Assembly (NCBI RefSeq): GCF_004355225.1
Contig: NZ_CP037933.1
Location: 2,728,001 to 2,792,000 of the forward strand
DNA: 64,000 nt
Direction of reading: 5' to 3'
Origin: Flavobacterium nackdongense
GTDB lineage: Bacteria > Bacteroidota > Bacteroidia > Flavobacteriales > Flavobacteriaceae
This document shows, one piece after another, positions 44,101 to 50,709 of this stretch. A program made the translations under genes and the position numbers. The notes below the pieces were generated by a model. That model was not told where the DNA came from. It saw only the letters and a list, made by a program, of their open reading frames with translations, and searched no databases. Position 1 is the first letter of the stretch, and each line of letters begins with the position of its first letter.

Positions 44101-44519
44101 TCAATCAATTAGACAAGGAGGGGAGCTTAAGTATTGTTATTTCAGGAAATAGTATAATTTTATCACAAGAAGAAGTGGAGATTTCGTCACAAGATATCGA
44201 AGGATGGTTGGTGGCTAACTCCAACGGAATTACGGTCGCGCTGGATATAACCATTTCGGACGAATTAAAACAAGAAGGTATTGCCCGGGAATTAGTCAAC
44301 AGAATACAAAACCTCCGAAAAGATTCGGGTTTTGAAGTGACAGATAAAATTAAAGTTCATTTGCAAAAAAATGCAGAATTAGAAAGGGCGGTTAAGACAA
44401 ACGAAGCCTATATCAAATCAGAAACCTTATCGCAAGCTTTGGTTTTTGAAGAAATTGTAGAAGACGGAACAGAAATAGAATTCGACGATATAAAAACTAA
44501 AATAACCATTACAAAATAA
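41106..44519 (+). CDS. ileS: Isoleucyl-tRNA synthetase, type 2, with inverted HIGH motif (GIHH)
   Basis: 1137 residues. It charges tRNA-Ile with isoleucine. KMSKR is at 682-686 (GQKMSKRLGN). AGWDTHGLPVE and the length (over 1000) indicate the eukaryote-like IleRS2 class and not the about 930-residue IleRS1. The HIGH signature, normally HxGH, reads GLPGIHH (Gly57-Ile58-His59-His60): first and third positions are swapped. From established knowledge, an inverted GxHH motif in some IleRS2 enzymes gives very high mupirocin resistance. The CP1 editing domain is present (about 200-420, TTTPWTLPSNTAL). The dksA-like gene follows 7 bases after the stop. Confidence 0.95.
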   Translation: MSIKFTEYKGLNLPTVASEVLDFWKKENIFEKSVTTREGNLPFVFFEGPPSANGLPGIHHVMARAIKDIFCRYKTQKGFQVKRKAGWDTHGLPVELGTEATLGITKEDIGKTISVAEYNEACKKTVMRYTDVWNDLTEKMGYWVDMEDPYVTYKSKYMETVWWILKQIYNKDLMYKGYTIQPYSPKAGTGLSSHEVNQPGSYRDVTDTTIVAQFKTLNETLPSFLQGFGDIHILAWTTTPWTLPSNTALTVGPKIDYALVETFNQYTFRPVKVILAKNLVGKQFGKGFFPSNEAADFENFKEGDKKIPYQILAECKGADLVGIRYEQLMQLALPYQNAENAFRVISGDFVTTEDGTGIVHTAPTFGADDAKVAKEAIPEVPPMLVLDENGNPVPLVNLQGKFIDGLGNYSGKYVKNEYYSNADAPERSADVEIAIQLKEENKAFKVEKYVHSYPHCWRTDTPILYYPLDSWFIKITEVRDRMFELNETINWKPKATGEGRFGNWLKNANDWNLSRSRFWGIPLPIWRNEEGTEEMLIGSVEELYNEIEKSIAAGFQKENPFKGFEIGNMDDANYDLVDLHKNVVDEITLVSASGKPMKRESDLIDVWFDSGSMPYAQWHYPFENKDKIDGNKDFPADFIAEGVDQTRGWFYTLHAIATLVFDKPSYKNVVSNGLVLDKNGQKMSKRLGNATDPFETIKEYGPDATRWYMISNANPWDNLKFDIEGIAEVRRKFFGTLYNTYSFFALYANIDNFTYAEEEVPLNQRPEIDRWIISELNTLVKVVDEAYADYEPTKAARAISEFVQENLSNWYVRLCRRRFWKGDYAQDKIAAYQTLYTCLLTVSKLGAPVAPFFMDKLYRDLIMATIPTLRDEKFDSVHLSTFPISVENFVDKSLESKMQKAQTISSLVLSLRKKEMIKVRQPLQKVMIPVLDKGFRAEVEAVSDLIKAEVNVKEIVLLDDASGILVKQIKPNFKALGPRFGKDMGLIAKEIQSLSAAQINQLDKEGSLSIVISGNSIILSQEEVEISSQDIEGWLVANSNGITVALDITISDELKQEGIARELVNRIQNLRKDSGFEVTDKIKVHLQKNAELERAVKTNEAYIKSETLSQALVFEEIVEDGTEIEFDDIKTKITITK

Positions 44520-44526
44520 TTAGAAA

Positions 44527-44907
44527 ATGATAGATGAAATTGCAAGATACTCAGACGCCGATTTGGCAGAGTTCAAAGAGCTTATCGTAAAAAAAATACA
44601 CAAAGCACAAGCCGATTTGGATTTGATAAAAAGTGCTTATATGAACGATTTAAATAACGGAACCGACGATACTTCGCCTACTTTCAAAGCTTTCGAAGAA
44701 GGAAGCGAAACGATGTCGAAAGAAGCAAATTCACAATTGGCAATCCGTCAAGAAAAATTTATTCGCGACCTGAAAAACGCGCTTTTCCGTGTAGAAAATA
44801 AAACGTATGGAACCTGTAAAGTAACAGGAAAACTAATCAGCAAAGAAAGATTACTGATTGTTCCTCACGCAACAATGAGTATCGAAGCAAAAAATTTGCA
44901 ACGATAA
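44527..44907 (+). CDS. TraR/DksA family transcriptional regulator
   Basis: 126 residues: an N-terminal coiled-coil (about 10-90) with acidic residues at its turn (MNDLNNGTDDTSPTF) and a C-terminal globular end. The zinc finger is reduced to one cysteine: GTCKVTGKLISKERLLIVPHATMS, where DksA has four. DksA-type proteins bind the RNA polymerase secondary channel with ppGpp. The cysteine-poor version is usual in Bacteroidota. Cotranscribed with ileS, in the ileS-dksA-lspA order common in flavobacteria. Confidence 0.9.
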   Translation: MIDEIARYSDADLAEFKELIVKKIHKAQADLDLIKSAYMNDLNNGTDDTSPTFKAFEEGSETMSKEANSQLAIRQEKFIRDLKNALFRVENKTYGTCKVTGKLISKERLLIVPHATMSIEAKNLQR

Positions 44908-44914
44908 TTTTTTC

Positions 44915-44984
44915 AAATTCCAAAAAAGAAATTCCAAATTCCAAACCAAACCCATTGGAATTTGGAATTTCTTTTTTGGGATTT
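44915..44984. repeat. 30-bp near-perfect palindrome between dksA-like gene and lspA
   Basis: Arm 44915-44944 pairs with arm 44955-44984 at 29 of 30 positions, leaving a 10-nt loop. The arms contain repeated ATTCC/GGAAT words (AAATTCCAAAAAAGAAATTC at the left start). Far longer than a normal terminator stem, and symmetrical, so it works on both strands. Confidence 0.8.
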
Positions 44985-44992
44985 CTTCAAGA

Positions 44993-45027
44993 TTTGTAAT
45001 TTAATTTTTAGAATTTACCTATTTTTG
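44993..45027 (+). promoter_or_regulatory. Promoter of lspA
   Basis: TTTG (44993-44996), 23-nt spacer, TATTTTTG (45020-45027), 19 bases before the ATG. Confidence 0.5.
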
Positions 45028-45046
45028 CGCCATTAAAATTTACAAA

Positions 45047-45655
45047 ATGTCATTACGAAAAGCTTATCTGATCGTTTTTATCATCTTATTTGTTGATCAG
45101 TTGTCTAAAATATACATTAAAACCAATTTCATTTACGGCGAAAGTGGGCAAATTGATGTCACCAATTGGTTCAAAATCCTACTTATAGAAAATGAAGGAA
45201 TGGCTTGGGGTACCGTAATCCCTGGTGCATACGGAAAACTATTTCTTACGGTTTTTCGCTTAGTGGCCGTAACAGGAATTGGCTATTGGCTCTGGGATTC
45301 GGTCAAAAGAAAACACAGTTCCAATTATTTGATAGTTGCTATTTCGTTGATTTTGGCTGGTGCATTTGGCAATATCATTGACTCAGTTTTTTACGGAGTT
45401 ATTTTTGATGATAGCTACGGACATTTAGCTACTTTATTTACAGACAAACCTTATGGGACTTGGTTTCACGGTCGAGTGGTAGATATGCTTTACTTTCCTT
45501 TATTCGAAGGGAATTGGCCGGATTGGCTACCGATTATTGGGGGTAACCATTTCAAATTCTTCAATGCTATTTTCAATGTCGCCGATATGGCAATATCAAT
45601 AGGCGTAGGGATTTTAATTGTTTTCAACAAAAAAGCGTTTCATCAGCAACATTAG
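45047..45655 (+). CDS. lspA: Lipoprotein signal peptidase
   Basis: 202 residues, longer than the about 165 of E. coli but normal for Bacteroidota. It cleaves prolipoprotein signal peptides in the inner membrane, serving lipoproteins such as the M23 and fasciclin proteins here. Four membrane helices; conserved VDQLSKIYIK, NEGMAWG, GAFGNIID, and the catalytic Asp pair in HGRVVDMLYF (Asp146) and FFNAIFNVADMAIS (Asp180). The insert between GAFGNIID and VVDM (about 30 residues) explains the extra length. Confidence 0.94.
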   Translation: MSLRKAYLIVFIILFVDQLSKIYIKTNFIYGESGQIDVTNWFKILLIENEGMAWGTVIPGAYGKLFLTVFRLVAVTGIGYWLWDSVKRKHSSNYLIVAISLILAGAFGNIIDSVFYGVIFDDSYGHLATLFTDKPYGTWFHGRVVDMLYFPLFEGNWPDWLPIIGGNHFKFFNAIFNVADMAISIGVGILIVFNKKAFHQQH

Positions 45656-45693
45656 GATTTTTTGGTTTTCAAACAAAATCTACAATAAATAAT

Positions 45694-45740
45694 AAAAGGC
45701 AAGAGAAAAGAGTCATTCTTTCTTCTTGCCTTTTTAAATT
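45694..45740 (+). terminator. Terminator of lspA
   Basis: AAAAGGCAAGA (45694-45704) pairs with TCTTGCCTTTT (45724-45734) followed by T. Lies between convergent lspA and sodA. Confidence 0.8.
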
Positions 45741-45765
45741 CCCCCTTCGGGGGTTAAGGGCTTTA
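45741..45765 (-). repeat. GC-rich dispersed repeat at the end of sodA
   Basis: CCCCC-TT-CGGGGG hairpin followed by TTAAGGGCTTTA; on the minus strand it directly follows and includes the sodA stop. Same wording family as the element at 30504-30574, and probably the sodA terminator. Confidence 0.55.
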
Positions 45766-46368
45766 TTTTGCAGCAGCGTATCTTCTTGCTACTTCATCCC
45801 AATTGATAACATTAAAGAAAGCTTCAATATAATCTGGTCTTCTGTTTTGATAGTTCAAGTAGTAAGCGTGTTCCCAAACATCCATTCCTAAAATGGGAGT
45901 TCCGCCACAACCTACACCTGGCATCAAAGTATTGTCTTGGTTTGGCGTTCCGCAAACTTCTAGTTTTCCGTCTTTCACGCACAACCAAGCCCATCCTGAA
46001 CCAAATTGAGTTGCTCCCGCTTTGGCGAAAGCCGCTTTAAAAGCATCGAAAGAACCCAAATCGCTATCAATGGCAGCAGCTAAATCTCCTGTTGGTAAAC
46101 CGCCACCGTTTGGTGACATAATGGTCCAAAACAAACTGTGATTGAAATGTCCACCGCCGTTGTTACGAACAGGCATATTTTTCATATCCAAGTTTTTTAA
46201 GATATCTTCAATGTTTTTACCTTCCAAGTCCGTTCCTGCAATTGCAGCATTAACATTGGTAATATAAGCATTATGATGTTTAGTATGATGGATTTCCATC
46301 GTGCGCGCATCGATATGTGGTTCTAGTGCGTCATACGCATAAGGTAATTGTGGTAATTCGAAAGCCAT
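45763..46368 (-). CDS. sodA: Superoxide dismutase [Mn/Fe]
   Basis: 201 residues. It dismutates superoxide. Metal ligands His27, His77 (NHSLFW), Asp163 and His167 (DVWEHAYY) are present. [10 protein letters not shown] (Gln144) points to the manganese or cambialistic type, not the iron type with Gln in the earlier position; metal use needs assay. No signal peptide, so cytoplasmic. -7 element about 37 bases upstream. Confidence 0.95.
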   Translation of the reverse strand: MAFELPQLPYAYDALEPHIDARTMEIHHTKHHNAYITNVNAAIAGTDLEGKNIEDILKNLDMKNMPVRNNGGGHFNHSLFWTIMSPNGGGLPTGDLAAAIDSDLGSFDAFKAAFAKAGATQFGSGWAWLCVKDGKLEVCGTPNQDNTLMPGVGCGGTPILGMDVWEHAYYLNYQNRRPDYIEAFFNVINWDEVARRYAAAK

Positions 46369-46404
46369 AATTATTGATGTTTATTGGTTTATAAAATTTT
46401 CCTT

Positions 46405-46412
46405 CAAAATTA
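46405..46412 (-). promoter_or_regulatory. Putative -7 element of sodA
   Basis: TAATTTTG on the minus strand, 37 bases upstream of the ATG. No -33 TTG recognised. Confidence 0.4.
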
Positions 46413-46556
46413 AACAATTAACTTTGAAAAGGAAATTCTATTTCGTTATAGTTTTATTAAATTATTTGATAGTGTTATTCCTTGGTACAAAGCAATTTTA
46501 TTTGCTCTTCAGCTGTTTAAGGAGACTTATTGCTGATGCGTGGAAACGATGGATTG

Positions 46557-46904
46557 TTATGCTTTCAAACTCAAAGCTTCTCCTTCAAATTGAATTCCGT
46601 CCCAGCCTGTTTTTATAAAATTGCGAATGTTTTGATGGTTGGTTCCTTCTGGATTTTCTAGAACTTCCTCAAAATAAAAGGCTCCAAAACAAGCCAAGGT
46701 TTCGGTTTGTGACAAGTTTTGCAATTTGGCAAAAGCAAATAATTTACAAGAACCTGAATTTTCTCCAGCTGCATTGTGTTGTGTTCCGTTAGCGAAAGTG
46801 GTTGGGGTAAAATCGTAATTTTCTTCGATTACAGCAATGGTTTCGGGGAATGTAATCGCGTTTGGGGTTTGTTTTAATTTTTCTAAAAAGGATGCTATGC
46901 TCAT
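46557..46904 (-). CDS. HopJ type III effector-family protein
   Basis: 115 residues matching the small HopJ family: FLEKLKQTPNAITFPETIAVIEENYDFTPTTFANG, HNAAGENSGSCKLFAFAKLQ and ETLACFGAFYFEEVLENPEGTNHQNIRNFIKTGWDGI. Despite the name, most members occur in bacteria without type III secretion, and the function is unknown. The start lies 2 bases after the rsmI stop, so it is the last gene of an acidic protein-rsmI-hopJ operon. Confidence 0.9.
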   Translation of the reverse strand: MSIASFLEKLKQTPNAITFPETIAVIEENYDFTPTTFANGTQHNAAGENSGSCKLFAFAKLQNLSQTETLACFGAFYFEEVLENPEGTNHQNIRNFIKTGWDGIQFEGEALSLKA

Positions 46905-46906
46905 TG

Positions 46907-47611
46907 CTATTCTTCTCTTTCTTTTTTATTATCTTTAGTTACAATTTTCCCTCCAACCACCACCACAATTTCTCCTTTTGGTGGCTTATTTTCAAAATGG
47001 GTTAAGACTTCGCGAACCGTTCCTCGCAGATTTTCTTCGTGTAGTTTTGATAATTCCCTCGAAACACAAATTTGACGGTCTTCGCCAAAATAAGTGATGA
47101 ACTCCGCCAAAGTTTTAACCAATTTATGCGGTGAAACATACAAAATCATCGTGCGAGTTTCTTCTGCAAGGGCTAAATATCGGGTTTGTCTTCCTTTCTT
47201 TTCTGGTAAGAATCCTTCGAAAACGAATTTATCATTCGGCAAACCACTATTGACCAAAGCGGGTACAAAAGCCGTTGCTCCAGGCAAACATTCTACCGCG
47301 ATTTTGTTTTCGACGCACGCACGAGTCAATAAAAATCCGGGATCGGAAATCGCTGGTGTACCTGCATCAGAAATCAACGCAATGGTTTCTCCGGCTTTCA
47401 AACGCGAGATTAAGTGCTCGACCGTTTTGTGCTCGTTGTGCATGTGATGGCTGTGCATATGCGTGCCAATCTCGAAATGTTTTAGCAATTTTCCACTAGT
47501 TCGAGTGTCTTCGGCCAGAATCAAATCGACTTCTTTTAGAATCCGAATGGCTCGAAAAGTCATATCTTCGAGGTTGCCAATAGGCGTTGGAACAATAAAT
47601 AATTTACCCAT
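46907..47611 (-). CDS. rsmI: 16S rRNA 2'-O-ribose C1402 methyltransferase
   Basis: 234 residues from ATG 47611 (MGKLFIVPTPIGNLEDMT); a longer frame begins inside the upstream gene. SAM-dependent tetrapyrrole-methylase fold: LILAEDTRTSGKLLKHF, ALISDAGTPAISDPGFLLTRAC, GATAFVPALVNSGLPNDKFVFEGFLP. It methylates the ribose at C1402 in the ribosomal P site. The ATG overlaps the upstream stop by 8 bases, implying coupling. Confidence 0.93.
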   Translation of the reverse strand: MGKLFIVPTPIGNLEDMTFRAIRILKEVDLILAEDTRTSGKLLKHFEIGTHMHSHHMHNEHKTVEHLISRLKAGETIALISDAGTPAISDPGFLLTRACVENKIAVECLPGATAFVPALVNSGLPNDKFVFEGFLPEKKGRQTRYLALAEETRTMILYVSPHKLVKTLAEFITYFGEDRQICVSRELSKLHEENLRGTVREVLTHFENKPPKGEIVVVVGGKIVTKDNKKEREE

Positions 47612-48545
47612 TAGAGAATTTTTTCTCAATGATTTCCATAAAACGCGCTTCGTATTCTTCTTTCCCAACCCAATCTTCATAATCAGGTTTTACCATTTCT
47701 AAGATAAAATCTTTAGCTTCAGAAAAGTTATCATAGGTGATCAATTGGTTCAAAACTCGGGTGTAATCTTCCTCGCTATTGCCAAATAAATTTTTCACAA
47801 AACCAATTCTGTCATTTAAATCGATAGCAATTCCTTGGGATAGTTTTTCATTCAATGAAACTATTTTTGCCTCAGTTGCATCGGCGTTATTGATAGCGGG
47901 TTTTTCAAAATTCAATTCTGGCTCCAACTCCAATGGACTTTCAATTACAATGGCTGTTGGAATGTTCTCAAGTGGATCTACTTTGACAAAATGCGTAGCA
48001 TCAAAATTGCCTCCTAAAAAATCTTCAAATGATATTTGCACTGCTTCCTCTTTTTTAGGACTAGGAACTTCGTCTTCGGCTTCTATATCTAATTCAAAAG
48101 CAGGAATAAAATTAACTTCGTTCGATGCAGTTGTTTCTTCCTCTGCTAGTTCCTCACCTTCACCCTCTTCATCTGGTTCAAGTTCGTTAAATTCAACTTC
48201 AGTAGATGGTGTTATTTCATCTTCCAGAATTTCATCGTCGTTGGTTTCCTCTAGATCTGCTTCAACTTCAACGACATTTTCGACAACAGCCTCTAGTTTT
48301 GACATCGCAGGCTTCACCTCGGCTAGGTGATTTTCTTCGAAAAATTGTTTCATTTTTGCTACGACTTCTGCCTGACCTATTGTTGGTTTTACACCTTCGA
48401 AATGCTCTTCGACGAATTGTAAAACAGTCAATTTTTCATACAGTTTTCTAGTTTCAATGCACAATTGATTGATGTCAGATTTGTTTTTCATTTGCAAAAC
48501 TCGGTGTGCAATGCTTATCAAGTCGGCTTCCAATTTTTTCTTCAT
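47604..48545 (-). CDS. Acidic conserved hypothetical protein upstream of rsmI
   Basis: 313 residues, not recognised as a named family. Three parts are visible: a helical N terminus (1-95), a strongly acidic low-complexity middle (about 95-200, rich in Glu/Asp, such as EPDEEGEGEELAEEE), and a helical C terminus (about 230-310) with LNDRIGFVKNLFGNSEEDYTRVLNQLITYDNFSEAKDFI, which looks like the conserved core. No signal peptide or membrane segment, so cytoplasmic. Translationally coupled to rsmI and divergent from tdk. A role linked to ribosome assembly is only positional inference. Confidence 0.82.
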   Translation of the reverse strand: MKKKLEADLISIAHRVLQMKNKSDINQLCIETRKLYEKLTVLQFVEEHFEGVKPTIGQAEVVAKMKQFFEENHLAEVKPAMSKLEAVVENVVEVEADLEETNDDEILEDEITPSTEVEFNELEPDEEGEGEELAEEETTASNEVNFIPAFELDIEAEDEVPSPKKEEAVQISFEDFLGGNFDATHFVKVDPLENIPTAIVIESPLELEPELNFEKPAINNADATEAKIVSLNEKLSQGIAIDLNDRIGFVKNLFGNSEEDYTRVLNQLITYDNFSEAKDFILEMVKPDYEDWVGKEEYEARFMEIIEKKFSNG

Positions 48546-48646
48546 AACTTTTGAAATTATAGTGAATACGGTCTGTCTTTTTTAATATTTTTGTTTCGTT
48601 ACAAAGTAATAAAAACAAATCCTTTTTAAAGGCAGAAAAATACAAA

Positions 48647-49237
48647 ATGTTTCTCGAAAATACAGTAAATCATAAAGAACAATTTGGTTGGATCGAGGTT
48701 ATTTGCGGTTCAATGTTTTCGGGCAAGACCGAAGAACTCATTCGCAGACTCAAGCGAGCGCAATTTGCCAAACAAAAAGTGGAAATTTTCAAACCCGAAA
48801 TAGACACGCGTTATCACGATGAGATGGTGGTGTCGCACGATGCCAATGAAATTCGCTCGACGCCTGTTCCGGCCGCCGCCAATATTGCTATTTTGGCGCA
48901 AGGTTGTGATGTGGTTGGCATTGACGAAGCGCAGTTTTTTGATGACGAAATCGTGAAAATTTGTAATGATTTGGCCAACCAAGGTATTCGTGTTATTGTG
49001 GCTGGATTGGATATGGATTTCAAGGGCAATCCTTTTGGGCCAATGCCTGCCTTAATGGCCACCGCCGAATATGTGACCAAAGTACACGCTGTTTGTACTC
49101 GAACAGGGAATTTGGCCAATTACAGTTTTAGAAAAACCGACAATGACAAACTCGTAATGCTCGGCGAGACTGAAGAATACGAACCTTTGAGTCGTGCTGC
49201 TTATTTTTATGCGATGAAGAAAGACGACGAGAAATAG
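48647..49237 (+). CDS. tdk: Thymidine kinase
   Basis: 196 residues, type II TK. It phosphorylates thymidine in the salvage pathway. P-loop GSMFSGKT (21-28), GIDEAQFFD (Walker B/catalytic Glu region) and the lasso-domain [14 protein letters not shown] are clear. The structural zinc site is degraded: [14 protein letters not shown] keeps one Cys, and the usual CRxC/H near the end reads LSRAAY. This zinc-free form is common in Bacteroidota. Divergent from the acidic protein gene. Confidence 0.94.
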   Translation: MFLENTVNHKEQFGWIEVICGSMFSGKTEELIRRLKRAQFAKQKVEIFKPEIDTRYHDEMVVSHDANEIRSTPVPAAANIAILAQGCDVVGIDEAQFFDDEIVKICNDLANQGIRVIVAGLDMDFKGNPFGPMPALMATAEYVTKVHAVCTRTGNLANYSFRKTDNDKLVMLGETEEYEPLSRAAYFYAMKKDDEK

Positions 49238-49241
49238 ATTT

Positions 49242-49973
49242 ATGAAAACTAAATTACTATATTTTTTAATTTTTATCCCTTTAATCACATTAGGACAAAA
49301 TAAAAAAACTTTGTTCGAATTAACAAACACCAATGAATCAGCCTGGAAACTTGTTCAAAATTGGATAAAAAATGCTGAAGTTAAAGTTGTTGTTTTGCCG
49401 AAAGACATTGTCAGGGCGAATATTGAAATCGAAACCGCTCAAGTTACAACACAATCTCCAATGGGTGCTATAATATTTGAAACTGGGGGCATTATTATAG
49501 AAAGCGGAATTATTCGAATATTAGGTTCAGGAAACGTAAAACTTAATCGTGGTTTAATGGAGTGGAATAGAAATAAATCTTTTTCACAAGAGGAAAAACC
49601 TAAATTTCTATTAATTGCCGATGACGTTTTTGGCGGTTTTTTTGCCATAAACGGAGGTTCTTTTTCTTCCGAATATTTAGGAAAAGTATTTTATTTTGCG
49701 CCTGACACCCTACAATGGGAAAATCTTGATTTAAATTATTCAGATTTTTTAGTTTTCTGTTTTTCAAAAGACATAAATGAGTTTTATTCGGGTTTTAAAT
49801 GGAAAACATTTGACAAATCCTTCAATATTACCGACTTTGACAAATCCTATAGTTTCTATCCATACTTATTTACAGAGGAAGGTAAAGATATTAATAGTGT
49901 GACCAAAAATCTTGTCCCAATTTCTGAATTATGGACATTATATAATGATTTGCAGAATCAATTTCCTAAATAG
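49242..49973 (+). CDS. DUF2625 family protein, exported
   Basis: 243 residues. A signal peptide (MKTKLLYFLIFIPLITLGQ) precedes the DUF2625 domain: SAWKLVQNWI, VTTQSPMGAIIFETGGIIIESGIIRILGSG, LIADDVFGGFFAINGGSF, VFYFAPDTLQWENLDLNYSDFLVF and the FYSGFKW segment. Most DUF2625 proteins are cytoplasmic, so the signal peptide is notable. Function unknown. The start is 4 bases after tdk, so the genes are probably cotranscribed; the AT-rich codons differ from tdk. Confidence 0.85.
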   Translation: MKTKLLYFLIFIPLITLGQNKKTLFELTNTNESAWKLVQNWIKNAEVKVVVLPKDIVRANIEIETAQVTTQSPMGAIIFETGGIIIESGIIRILGSGNVKLNRGLMEWNRNKSFSQEEKPKFLLIADDVFGGFFAINGGSFSSEYLGKVFYFAPDTLQWENLDLNYSDFLVFCFSKDINEFYSGFKWKTFDKSFNITDFDKSYSFYPYLFTEEGKDINSVTKNLVPISELWTLYNDLQNQFPK

Positions 49974-50103
49974 TTTGAAAAAATTTCTTTTACAATTTTG
50001 AATATTTTTAAGAGGATTGTTAGTAAAAAGCAATTTTTTTCTTATAAAATTCTATGTTTCAATATAATTTTATAAATTAATTCCATTCCAATTCTATTTT
50101 TTA

Positions 50104-50111
50104 TAACTTTG
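50104..50111 (+). promoter_or_regulatory. Putative -7 element of the toxin-antitoxin pair
   Basis: TAACTTTG, 17 bases before the antitoxin ATG. Confidence 0.5.
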
Positions 50112-50128
50112 AAGTAAACTAAATTACT

Positions 50129-50371
50129 ATGGACTTACAAACCAGAAAAACAGCATTTGTTCAAGAATTTCTCTCTATTCAAAGCGAAGAGGTTATTTCT
50201 CGCTTGGAAAAATATTTGAAAAAGGAACAAATTTCAATTAAGGAAAAGTCTTTCAAAACGATGACTACTAAAGATTTAAATCGAAGGATTGACCGATCTG
50301 AACAAGATTCCATCAATGGAAGACTTACTGAAATGGATGATTTTTTAGCTGAAATTGAAAAATGGGATTAA
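50129..50371 (+). CDS. Putative antitoxin of a RelE/ParE-type module
   Basis: 80 residues, charged and mostly helical (EFLSIQSEEVISRLEKYLKKEQ...NRRIDRSEQDSINGRLTEMDDFLAEIEKWD). No recognisable DNA-binding motif, so repression, if any, would use an atypical fold. It overlaps the toxin gene by 10 bases (antitoxin first), the standard arrangement for relBE/parDE-type pairs. Bacteroidota carry many such short antitoxins of no named family. Confidence 0.75.
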   Translation: MDLQTRKTAFVQEFLSIQSEEVISRLEKYLKKEQISIKEKSFKTMTTKDLNRRIDRSEQDSINGRLTEMDDFLAEIEKWD

Positions 50372-50679
50372 AAATCTATTGGACAGATATAGCTAAAATT
50401 GAGGTTAAATCGATTTATGTTTTTCTGAAAAGAAGCGCGAAAATAGCTGTTGCAAAAAAAATCACTCAAGAAATCACCGACGAAGTAAAACGGCTAACTA
50501 ATCAGCCCTATTTAGGACATATTGAGCAACAATTAAAAGGGAGTTCAAGAGAATTCAGATCATTTATTTACAGTAATTACAAAATTATATATTGGATAAA
50601 TCTAGATAAAAACCAAATAGAAATCTGGGATGTTTTCGATTGTCGCCAAGAACCTTTAAAAGTTAAAAGAACAAAATAA
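50362..50679 (+). CDS. RelE/ParE superfamily toxin
   Basis: 105 residues with the RelE/ParE fold pattern: IYWTDIAKIEVKSIYVFLKRSAKIAVAKKITQEI (two helices after strand 1), RLTNQPYLGHIEQQLKGSSREFRSFIYSNYKIIYWINLDKNQIEIWDVFDCRQEP. The strand-Tyr-Arg layout resembles ParE more than RelE, but the target (gyrase or mRNA) cannot be read from sequence. Coupled to the antitoxin by a 10-base overlap. Confidence 0.82.
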   Translation: MGLKIYWTDIAKIEVKSIYVFLKRSAKIAVAKKITQEITDEVKRLTNQPYLGHIEQQLKGSSREFRSFIYSNYKIIYWINLDKNQIEIWDVFDCRQEPLKVKRTK

Positions 50680-50709
50680 TGTGTTTGACAATTTTTAAAT
50701 TTTCTTAAA

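Noticed and set aside
46424..46618. Open frame of 64 codons between sodA and hopJ
   Set aside because: TTG start next to the sodA promoter, overlaps the hopJ 3' end, no recognisable domain.
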